Source of the DNA: Cherax quadricarinatus
Lineage: Eukaryota; Arthropoda; Malacostraca; Decapoda; Parastacidae
Direction of reading: 5' to 3'
NCBI RefSeq assembly: GCF_038502225.1
Contig: NC_091352.1
Location: 22,960,642-23,024,641, forward strand
DNA length: 64,000 nt
The notes below the pieces were generated by a model, which did not search any database, had not been told where the DNA came from, and saw only the letters and a list, made by a program, of their open reading frames with translations. This document shows positions 50,744-61,229 of this stretch, in pieces (within the stretch, counting starts at the first letter, position 1; every line of letters starts with the position of its first letter). Both the position numbers and the translations under genes were made by a program.

Positions 50744-53024
50744 CAGTGGACCCTCAGTTATCAGCCGTTCATGTTATCGGCCAACTCGGTCATCAGCTGG
50801 TTTTTCGGTCAGTGATCAGCCGTTATTTCAGTGATTGGCCGTTTTAGAAGCATCCGTCCGCCAGCTGGGGCCGCTTGCGCGTCAGTTTGGCTGCGTCTCT
50901 CTGTGCATGAGGAAGCCTCTGCTCATACATCCAGACATTTCACTTGTTTTCCATTGTCTTCCGTGGTTTTTTGCAGTGCAACTGCGAAATAAGTAACCAT
51001 GGCTCCAAAGAAAGTTCCTAGTAAAGTTCCTGTAGTAAAGAGAGACACACCATGGAATTTAAGCGTGAAGTGGTTGATAAATACGAGAGGGGTATGCGGG
51101 TGCTGGAACTTGCCAGGATGTATGGGAAAAATAAATCAACAATAACAGCCATCCTGGCAAAGAAAGAGCAAATCAAGGATGCTAATATTGTGAAAGGAGT
51201 AACTTTTCTAATGAAACAAAGGTCACCAATAATGGAACAGATGGAAAAGTTGTTGTTATTGTGAATTAAGGAAAAACAATTAGTGGGAGACAGTGATGTG
51301 GAATTTATTATTTGTGAGAAGGCAAAGCAGTTACAAGAGGATCTTCTACAGAAAACTCCTGGAACAAGTGCTGCTGGTAGTGAATTTAGGGCCAGCAAGG
51401 GGAGGTTTGAGAGACTTAAGAAGCATAGTGGCATACACAGTGTTGTAAGGCATGAAGAGGCTGCAAGTTCTGACAAAAAAGCGGCTGAAAAGTACATACA
51501 GGAGTTCAAGGACTATGTATAGGCTGAACAATTAAAACCCCAACAAGTGTTCAATTGTGATGAAACAGGCCTGTTTTGGAAGAAAATGCCAAACAGGACC
51601 TACATCACACAGGAGGAAAAGGCACAGCCAGGACACAAGCCTATGAAAGATAGGCTTACTCTTTTGTTGTGTGGTAATGCAAGTGGGGATTTTAAAGTAA
51701 AGCCTTTACTGGTGTATCACTCAGAAAATCCCAAAGTGTTCAAGAAAAACAATGTCATCAAAAATAGATTGTGTGTTATGTGGAAAGCTAATCAAAAGGC
51801 GTGAGTCACAAGGCAAATTTTCAGAGAGTGGGTTAATGATGTGTTTGACCCAAGTGTGAAAAAATACTTCCTGGAAAAGAAATTGCCACTTAAGTGCCTC
51901 CTGGTACTGAACAATGCTCCTGCACATCCTCCAGACTTGGAAGACCAAGTGTTTAGGGACTTCAATTTCATAAAAGTGAAGTTCTTGCCTTCTAACACCA
52001 CTCCTCTCCTCCAGCCTATGGACCAGCAGGTCATTTTTAACTTCAAAAAACTATACACAAAAACAGTGTTTGAAAAGTGCTTTGAAGTGACCTCTGACAC
52101 TCAGTTGACCCTAAGAGAGTTCTGGAAAGATCACTTCACTATCTTCAATTGCATAAGCTTTATAGGTAAGGCTTGGGAGGGAGAGACTTCCAGGACTTTG
52201 AACTCTGCTTGGGGAAAACTGTGGCCAGGTTGTGTCCAAGAGAGGAATTTTGAAGGGTTTGAGGCTGACCCTGACCTTGCCGACCCTGTGGACTCTTTTG
52301 TGGCACTGGGGAAGTCCCTAGGGTTGGAGGTAAATGGCAAGGATGTGGAATAGTTGGTGGAGGACCACAGGGAAGAGCTAACCACTGAAGAGCTGCAAGA
52401 GCTTCAACTCAAACAGCAACAGACTGCAGCTGAGGAACTTGCTTTAGAGGAGGAGGAAGAGGGAGTGAAGGAGGTGCCTTCTTCAGAGATTAAAGAGGTG
52501 TGTGCAATGTGGACTAGGGTGCAAGCTTTTGCAGAGAAACACCACCCTGACCAAGCTGAAACAAGCCGTATCTGCAACATGTTCAGTGACAAAACCCTGT
52601 CCCACTTTAGGGAAATCTTAAAGAGACGCCAGAAACAGAGCACTCTTGACAGTTATTTTGTGCGACAGGGGTTCAGTGACTCTCAAGCTGGTCCTAGTGC
52701 ATTAAAAGACAAAGAAGGAAAGTAACCCCAAAGAAGGCTTTGCTACCTAAAGTCTTTATGGAAGGGGATTCCCCTTCCAAACACTAATTCCTCCCTCTTT
52801 CCTCTTCTCTATTTTCCAGAAGCCAGCATTAGCCTTCAATAAAGGTATGTAATACTTATATAATTGTTAAAAGTTTTTTTTTTTTTTTTGTGGATATTTT
52901 TGTCTGGAACGGATTGATTGTATTTCCATTAATTCTTATGGGAAATATTACTTCAATTTTCAGCCATTTCGGTCTTAGGCCTACCTTCTGGGACGGATTA
53001 CAGCCAATAACCGAGGGTCCACTG
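50744..53024 (+). mobile_element. Tigger-3, dead pogo/Tigger DNA transposon
   Basis: TA at 50742-50743 and 53025-53026. Inverted ends are cagtggaccctcagttatca and, from the right, cagtggaccctcggttattg. Length is 2281 bp, structure as Tigger-2 but in plus orientation. It inserted upstream of the LINE-B copy at 53027. Confidence 0.93.
50999..52725 (+). pseudogene. Tigger-3 transposase with stops and a lost catalytic Asp
   Basis: The start MAPKKVPSKVPVVKRDT at 50999 shifts frame before 51052. From there one frame covers the whole protein, interrupted by stops at 51262-51264, 51520-51522, 51802-51804 and 52351-52353. The psq-type and CENP-B-type domains are recognisable. The first catalytic region NCDETGLFW and third LLQPMDQQVI are intact. 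The second reads VLNNAPAHPP, with Asn replacing the catalytic Asp of Tigger-2. Two of the stops replace Trp codons. The protein could not act. Confidence 0.92.
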
Positions 53025-53920
53025 TAAATTCACTGAAACAAGAGGTGATATTAAAAAGACCTGGAAAACACTCTCTCAGATCTTGGGCAGCCTCGAACTG
53101 AACAGAACTAGTAGTATTGTACTAACTAAACCGAACGAACCGAAACTGCGGCCAATTGATACAGCTAACAAGATAATGGACTTCTTCTCAAACATAGGAT
53201 CAAATCTTGCCAGTAAAATTCCATTACCAATATCCAAGCTAATGATTATCTAAATGGAAACTTCCCAACATCCCTCTACCATGCACCAACAGAGCCCACT
53301 GAGGTTACTGTGATTATTAACTCTCTAAAATACAAATCAGGAAATGTAACCCAAGTGCCACCACTACTGTATAAATGAGCGGCTCAAATCCTTTCACTCA
53401 CCATTGCATTACTCTTTAACATATCACTAGAAACAAACACTTTTCCGGCATCACTCAAACTAGCAAGGATTACACCAATACACAAAGGTGGTGATCCAAC
53501 AGATGTAAACAATTATAAGCCAATAACTTGCCTTTACTCTCCAAAATCTTTGAGAAGCTCATACACAATAGGTTATACTCCTTTATAACATCATAAAGCA
53601 TCCTTAACCCCTGCCAGTTTGGCTTCAGGAGAAACAAAAGCACAAGTGATGCAATAATAAAAATGCTAGACCTACTTTATACAGCACTTGAAAAAAACAA
53701 ATACCCACTTGGACTCATCGTTGACCTTAAGAAAGCTCTTGATACAGTGGACCACAGCATCTTACTCCTCAAGCTTGATTATTATGTTATAAGAGGCCAT
53801 GCACTTACATATATCAAGTCATACATTACTAACAGAAAGCAATAAATCTTGATCGAAGACACAACCTCCTCAACAAGACCCCTGGATACTGGTGTACCAC
53901 AAGGAAACATTCATGGTCCC

Positions 53921-55099
53921 TTTGAGAAATTACATGCACGAGGTTCACAATTAGTTTTATGCATGTTATTTGGAAAAGATGCAGCTAAAGTAATTATTAC
54001 TCACCAAATTTTGTTGTACCTCTGAAGCAAGTGGGACTTAAGTCACAATTGGTCACAGGAAAGTGACTCCTCCGATGCCCACACACCTCAACCACACTCA
54101 CGCTAAGTGGAACCTTAAATTATTTAATTATACAGCTTCTCCTCACTTACCGACGTACTCGTTTACCGACAACTCGGACTTACGACAGGATCTCTGACCA
54201 GTATGCATGCCTAAATATTGTATATTAGAGTTGATTTCTTCTATTCTGTTTATTACAAAATACACTACATTAGTGTATAAACATTTAAAAAATATGCCAG
54301 AAATGTTATAAATTGTGCAAAGGCGACATTAAAACAATATCAACAATGGTTGACACAAACCCACTACCACCATAGTGTGCTCCTCACTTAGTGACAAATT
54401 CATTTACCGACATGGTCTTAGGAATGGAACTCCGTCGTTAAGTGAGGAGAGGCTGTATGGAGAGGTTGTATTTAAGAAACCAGTAATTCTGGTAAGATTA
54501 TTTTTCATGTACTGTATGAATTGCACTTGACTAAAAAATGTGTTAAGGTCTATTACAATTAACATCAACACTATAAAAGCATATGGTGAACACATCAACT
54601 AAATTCTTAATATTAAAACTCATCAATTTAGACCACAGGTGGAACACACCCTAATGCTACCTAGCCAGCTAGAAATACAAAGACCAATGTAAAACTACTG
54701 TACAAAATAGGTGAGCATTACTTATCCAAGGTGTGTGGTAGGGAAGCTACTGGTGTTCTTCAATATTTTCCAATTTTACCACTCTATCATAGTGGTTTCA
54801 CACATATTTTCTTCCCATGTTGCAGTGGAGGACATTGCTACATTATTTAATCATCGTCCGAGGCCGCTCCACTAAAATTTTGCCCCAATGACATCCAATT
54901 CCAGTCGACAGTTATTGTGATCAGTCTTCCTCTAAATTTCCATTATGGCATCCTCTCCTTCCACCAGTCTCCACGCCTGCTGGTTCTTTTTTCACTCAGA
55001 AATTAAATTTAGATCACCAACAACACATTTTGCACATTATTTACATTACTGAAATTTATACATTATAAATTTAGGAAAATTATGTCAAATTTTCCACAA
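53921..55099. mobile_element. Unidentified 1.2-kb insertion in LINE-B
   Basis: It begins tttgagaaattacatgcacg and ends aggaaaattatgtcaaattttccacaa. LINE-B sequence ggtccc on the left and tcccctcctttt on the right show that tccc is duplicated. No ORF, LTR or terminal inverted repeat could be recognised. The MITE at 54133 is inside it. Confidence 0.6.
54133..54455. mobile_element. 323-bp TA-flanked MITE
   Basis: Ends cagcttctcctcacttaccg and, inverted, cagcctctcctcacttaacg. TA at 54131-54132 and 54456-54457. A partial relative lies at 49262-49330. It is nested in the unidentified 1.2-kb insertion. Confidence 0.88.
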
Positions 55100-55748
55100 T
55101 CCCCTCCTTTTCCTTTTATACATCAACGACCTTCCAAGTGTATCTCAACAACTTGTGTCTATTCTCTTTGCTGACGACACTCTAATCTCACACTAATCTA
55201 CTCTCACTCAACACTATTGTTAATGAAGAACTCGCAAAAATAGCAACCTGGATGACTGTCAATAAGCTTACACTGAATATAGACAAAACCTTTTATATTA
55301 TGTTTGGGCGTAGAGCAAGTGAGGTCCAATTAAAAATTATGCTTAACAACATCCTTATTGCTAAACATAATGAGGGAAAATTCCTGGTTCTACACCTTGA
55401 CAGCAACCTGAAATTCAACGCCCATATCCAACACATAACAAAAGTATCCAAAACAGTTGGCATCTTTTCAAAGATATGTTACCATGTACCACAAACAGCA
55501 CTACTTACACTATACTATTTACTTATCTACCCCTACCTCACTTATGCAATTTGTGCCTGGGGTTCCACAATGACAAATCACCTAAAGGCAATAGTAATCC
55601 AACAAAAAGTTGCAGTGCGAACGATCACACAATCCACAGCCAAACAACCCCCTTCCCCACTTTTCAAAGACCTAACCCTACTCACTATACAAAACACCCA
55701 CTCGTACTACTGTGCAAACTATATTTACAGAACAATCAATTCCAATAT

Positions 55749-58461
55749 ATATAAGTTTGGGGTGCCAGGTGTAAATGATAATGGGAGCCCTTTGATTGAA
55801 CTTTGTATAGAAAGGGGTTTAGTTATAGGTAATACATATTTTAAGAAAAAGAGGATAAATAAGTATACACGATATGATGTAGGGCGAAATGACAGTAGTT
55901 TGTTGGATTATGTATTGGTAGATAAAAGACTGTTGAGTAGACTTCAGGATGTACATGTTTATAGAGGGGCCACAGATATATCAGATCACTTTCTAGTTGT
56001 AGCTACACTGAGAGTAAAAGGTAGATGGGATACAAGGAGAATAGAAGCATCAGGGAAGAGAGAGGTGAAGGTTTATAAACTAAAAGAGGAGGCAGTTAGG
56101 GTAAGATATAAACAGCTATTGGAGGATAGATGGGCTAATGAGAGCATAGGCAATGGGGTCGAAGAGGTATGGGGTAGGTTTAAAAATGTAGTGTTAGAGT
56201 GTTCAGCAGAAGTTTGTGGTTACAGGAAAGTGGGTGCAGGAGGGAAGAGGAGCGATTGGTGGAATGATGATGTAAAGAGAGTAGTAAGGGAGAAAAAGTT
56301 AGCATATGAGAAGTTTTTACAAAGTAGAAGTGATGCAAGGAGGGAAGAGTATATGGAGAAAAAGAGAGAAGTTAAGAGAGTGGTGAAGCAATGTAAAAAG
56401 AGAGCAAATGAGAGAGTGGGTGAGATGTTATCAACAAATTTTGTTGAAAATAAGAAAAAGTTTTGGAGTGAGATTAACAAGTTAAGAAAGCCTAGAGAAC
56501 AAATGGATTTGTCAGTTAAAAATAGGAGAGGAGAGTTATTAAATGGAGAGGTAGAGGTATTGGGAAGATGGAAGGAATATTTTGAGGAATTGTTAAATGT
56601 TGATGAAGATAGGGAAGCTGTGATTTCGTGTATAGGGCAAGGAGGAATAACATCTTGTAGGAGTGAGGAAGAGCCAGTTGTGAGTGTGGGGGAAGTTCGT
56701 GAGGCAGTAGGTAAAATGAAAGGGGGTAAGGCAGCCGGGATTGATGGGATAAAGATAGAAATGTTAAAAGCAGGTGGGGATATAGTTTTGGAGTGGTTGG
56801 TGCAATTATTTAATAAATGTATGGAAGAGGGTAAGGTACCTAGGGATTGGCAGAGAGCATGCATAGTTCCTTTGTATAAAGGCAAAGGAGATAAAAGAGA
56901 GTGCAAAAATTATAGGGGGATAAGTCTGTTGAGTGTACCTGGTAAAGTGTATGGTAGAGTTATAATTGAAAGAATTAAGAGTAAGACGGAGAATAGGATA
57001 GCAGATGAACAAGGAGGCTTTAGGAAAGGTAGGGGGTGTGTGGACCAGGTGTTTACAGTGAAACATATAAGTGAACAGTATTTAGATAAGGCTAAAGAGG
57101 TCTTTGTGGCATTTATGGATTTGGAAAAGGCGTATGACAGGGTGGATAGGGGGGCAATGTGGCAGATGTTGCAAGTGTATGGTGTAGGAGGTAGGTTACT
57201 GAAAGCAGTGAAGAGTTTTTACGAGGATAGTGAGGCTCAAGTTAGAGTATGTAGGAAAGAGGGAAATTTTTTCCCAGTAAAAGTAGGCCTTAGACAAGGA
57301 TGTGTGATGTCACCGTGGTTGTTTAATATATTTATAGATGGGGTTGTAAGAGAAGTAAATGCGAGGGTCTTGGCAAGAGGCGTGGAGTTAAAAGATAAAG
57401 AATCACACACAAAGTAGGAGTTGTCACAGCTGCTCTTTGCCGATGACACTGTGCTCTTGGGAGATTCTGAAGAGAAGTTGCAGAGATTGGTGGATGAATT
57501 TGGTAGGGTGTGCAAAAGAAGAAAATTAAAGGTGAATACAGGAAAGAGTAAGGTTATGAGGATAACAAAAAGATTAGGTGATGAAAGATTGAATATCAGA
57601 TTGGAGGGAGAGAGTATGGAGGAGGTGAACGTATTCAGATATTTGGGAGTGGACGTGTCAGCGGATGGGTCTATGAAAGATGAGGTGAATCATAGAATTG
57701 ATGAGGGAAAAAGAGTGAGTGGTGCACTTAGGAGTCTGTGGAGACAAAGAACTTTGTCCTTGGAGGCAAAGAGGGGAATGTATGAGAGTATAGTTTTACC
57801 AACGCTCTTATATGGGTGTGAAGCGTGGGTGATGAATGTTGCAGCGAGGAGAAGGCTGGAGGCAGTGGAGATGTCATGTCTGAGGGCAATGTGTGGTGTG
57901 AATATAATGCAGAGAATTCGTAGTTTGGAAGTTAGGAGGAGGTGCGGGATTACCAAAACTGTTGTCCAGAGGGCTGAGGAAGGGTTGTTGAGGTGGTTCG
58001 GACATGTAGAGAGAATGGAGCGAAACAGAATGACTTCAAGAGTGTATCAGTCTGTAGTGGAAGGAAGGCGGGGTAGGGGTCGGCCTAGGAAGGGTTGGAG
58101 GGAGGGGGTAAAGGAGGTTTTGTGTGCGAGGGGCTTGGACTTCCAGCAGGCATGCGTGAGCGTGTTTGATAGGAGTGAATGGAGACAAATGGTTTTTAAT
58201 ACTTGACGTGCTGTTGGAGTGTGAGCAAAGTAACATTTATGAAGGGATTCAGGGAAACCGGCAGGCCGGACTTGAGTCCTGGAGATGGGAAGTACAGTGC
58301 CTGCACTCTGAAGGAGGGGTGTTAATGTTGCAGTTTAAAAACTGTAGTGTAAAGCACCCTTCTGGCAAGACAGTGATGGAGTGAATGATGGTGAAAGTTT
58401 TTCTTTTTCGGGCCACCCTGCCTTGGTGGGAATCGGCCGGTGTGATAATAATAAAAAAAAA
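55749..58461 (+). pseudogene. RTE-like LINE copy 3, longest copy, one stop
   Basis: Aatat at 55744-55748 and 58462-58466 is the likely target-site duplication. The frame starts inside the endonuclease (FGVPGVNDNGSPLIELCIER, LLDYVLVDKRLLSR, ISDHFLVVATLRV). It continues through a Lys/Arg-rich linker to the RT: GIDGIKIEMLKAGGD, GFRKGRGCVDQVFTVKH, FMDLEKAYDRVDRGAMWQ, GLRQGCVMSPWLFNIFIDG and LLFADDTVLLG. One amber stop at 57415-57417 replaces Trp (K*ELSQLL against KWELSQLL). The same frame then ends EWRQMVFNT at 58204-58206. The N-terminal part of the endonuclease is missing. The upstream part of the apparent ORF (55252-55748) belongs to LINE-B. Confidence 0.92.
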
Positions 58462-59129
58462 AATATCCTGACCTGAAGCACTTTCTTGACAGTTGCAAAA
58501 GGACCCATGGCCACAAAAATCTCTATGGCATTCCCTGTGTCAGGTTAAATCTTTTCAAAAACTCAGCGTACATAAAAGGACCCAAAATCTGGAACTCTCT
58601 ACCAGAAATCTCCAGAACCACTGACTCTGCTAGCGTTTTTAAAACTACAGTTAGAAAAAACCTTTTATCCTTAACCAATCCCAGCCTGTCATAAATATGT
58701 AAAAAGCCTATATGTGCATTTGCTCAATATCATGAACATAGGTAAATCATTATAATCAATATATGCTTACTCTCAATATCTGTAATAAACTCAAATGTAA
58801 TATTAATTATTCCACTGTGTCCACCACAGGTTACTAATCTAAACTGTAATTCTTCTCTACCAAATTTATTAAAGCCATATAGCATGAACTAATAGAATAA
58901 CCAGTTTTCTTGTATTCATTGTAACTCACCTAATGAGCATATGTACAATTTTGCACTGTTCTTACCTTATTAATCTTAAATTAGTCTTAAGTTGGCCCAA
59001 AATGTTCTGCATATAAAGGGGCTTTTGACATGTACACCCAATAGTTATATTCCTTTGTACAAACATGTATCATGCTGAAATAAAAATTATTATTATTATT
59101 ATTATTAATATTATTATTATTATTATTAT

Positions 59130-59340
59130 TATTATTAAAGTAAAATTTCACATATGAGAGAACATGTCCAATGATTCCATAACATTACAATTTGAGCAGC
59201 AGAAAGTTGTGGTCTACTGTACTGAACACTTTTTTTTTTTAGATCAATAAGAGAGCCCCATTGTATATTCATAATTTTCAAGAAACAGAATGAGCTGAGC
59301 ATTTTTTTTTTATTATAACACTGTTGATGCTTTGTCACAA
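59130..59340 (-). pseudogene. Short LINE RT fragment
   Basis: The minus strand reads IMNIQWGSLIDLKKKSVQYS, a decayed motif A (GALLIDLKKAFDTV in relatives), followed by unclear sequence. Too short to assign a clade. Confidence 0.45.
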
Positions 59341-61229
59341 GACATAAGTGTAGAGATTCAAGATGTATTTATGACATGTCATGAGCAGCACCAGAATTTC
59401 TGTACATGGGGGTTAGGAATGGCTATTTTGGAGGATTGCATATAAACAAGCAAAGCCATATAAATGGACTGTAATGGGACTTTGCTTGATGATGGCTTCA
59501 CATCCCACAGCCGCTGATGCAACAGCACCTGGGCTGTTAGTGTAAAACTGGTTGTAAGTATAATTACCCCTGGGGGGGTGTTGTGTCAGTATTTAATTGA
59601 ATAACCAAATAGTGATGATGGCCTTATACTCACTTGTGTTGGGCTCAAAAGCCCACACCTTACTGCCAACTATAGGGTGATTTTGAACTCCTTGTTACAC
59701 AAGAACTGCACAGTCCCCTGCAGAACAAGTAAATTCAAAACCTACCATGCTCTTGTAGTGTGAACTAAGGTGTTGATTGCACCTTTCGATAGCTATCTGG
59801 TGAATTGATTGAAGCTGAAGTGTCCTTGGCTGTCCACTCAGTCTAGGAATACACTACACTTGCACTGGTACACTATGTTCCACAAGATTTGTCCTTTTCA
59901 CAGTGATGTCATTACAGGAAGCTGATCACACATCTCTGTAATTGTTCTGCTGTGTCCATTGAGACGTTTATTAACAAAACAAGTGATCACTAATGTCTTT
60001 GCTATTACAGCATGACACATGAGTTGTCTTGACTTAGTCTAAAAGAAACTTCCCCGCGGCGCCTCCATCGCCCTGGCATGCCCTTGACACAAAAGAAGTG
60101 TCAATCAAGCATGTTTCCCTTGCTTGCCACGATGAAGCAATGCAGAACGCTTGATTCTCGCTGTCTGGCCATAGGTAACAATTCATGCTATCTTAAACAT
60201 GGTAATAAAGTGGGTGCAGGATTTTCCTTAATTGTCCTGTGAAGGTAATAGACTGATTTTCTCTTTTCCACACTCATTGCAAGAGTGGTCTCTTGCAAAG
60301 ACGTGGCATGATCATGACACACGGTCATATACTTGCAATTAAAAGTGTTGTTGCAGAAGCAAGATGTCATTCCTCTTCCTGAGAGGGCTGAAAGAGCTGA
60401 AAAGGGTTGAAAGGAGCTGATAACCCCCCTCCTGGAGAAAATTTCTCCACAGCTATTTTGTGGAAGGGAGCTACAAGACTTGAAGCAGCATTATTACTAT
60501 TACAACCCAGGATTCCAAATGGCCTGTTACCCCGGGTGTAATGGGAGCAAAATAAACACAGCAGAAAAAGTTTAGATTTATATTATCCTTCACCAATTTA
60601 GAACAGCAATATGTACACTCTGTACAGTGATAAGTATAGTGCACTCCACGGTAAGCAAGGCAGAAATAGAAGCCACAAGATAGCAGACCGTGCTTCAACC
60701 AGCTCTAGAATGGGAATGACAAGGGCAGACAGGAGAGCGGTACCCACATAACCTCTGCGATTGCCAAAACCATCTTCTTATTGGCTAGAACCTGGTCACT
60801 AGTTGAACGACGGGGCCCCATCATCAACTCTTAGCAACCTGGTTCGCTGGTTGGGGGAGATAGCCTGTAAATGAGGGTGTGTACATGCGCCGAATAAAGG
60901 TTACGTACTCTTTGCATGCCACACCCCCACCCCGAGAAGGCTCAGGATTAGGCTGCCACCTCCCAGTGGTAACCGTGCCGCCATGGCACAAAATAATGGG
61001 ACCGCCTTTCCTCTCCACCATCCAACTCTTAGATAGAGCTCAGCTTTTCTTGTGACCAAAAGCCAAACCCTAAACTTAGAGTGAGACAGCAGTCAGACAG
61101 GCTAGCATAGGTCCAAGATACAGGCGGACGGTAGCCTGCATCCCCTCACTAAAAAAAAAACCCACACCAGAGGATAAAAAAAAGAGCTTGAAAAGGGGTT
61201 ACCACAAATAACATCCTAACCTAAAAATA
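59341..61229. other. Downstream region of the gypsy element, possibly holding its 3' LTR
   Basis: On the minus strand this follows the RNase H stop. A purine-rich run (inverted: ctccaggaggggggttatc near 60440-60425) could be a polypurine tract just before an LTR. Another candidate lies at 61135-61160 (poly-T then agtgagggga, inverted). A gttaataaacg poly(A)-like signal lies near 59970 (minus strand). The matching 5' LTR would be right of the window, so the LTR cannot be fixed. No supported ORF. Confidence 0.4.

Larger units (their letters stand above)
53027..59135 (+). mobile_element. LINE-B composite, split by a 1.2-kb insert and an RTE copy
   Basis: Own sequence lies at 53027-53920, 55100-55748 and 58462-59135. 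Part one encodes RGDIKKTWKTLSQILGSLEL-type sequence, PIHKGGDP, GFRRNKSTS and motif A VDLKKALDTVDHSIL. Part two encodes LYINDLPSVSQQLVSILFAD followed by DTLIS, TLNIDKTFYI and the ICAWGST thumb. Part three encodes NLYGIPCVRLN and KGPKIWNSLP to a stop near 58693, a 3' UTR and (ATT)n. Stops and frameshifts make it a pseudogene, clearly related to the 629-codon ORF at 29185. Confidence 0.82.

Noticed and set aside
55252..57417. A 721-codon protein fusing two different LINE proteins
   Set aside because: The first 165 codons are LINE-B RT and the rest is an RTE-like LINE inserted at 55749. A five-base target duplication marks the border, and the shared frame is a coincidence.
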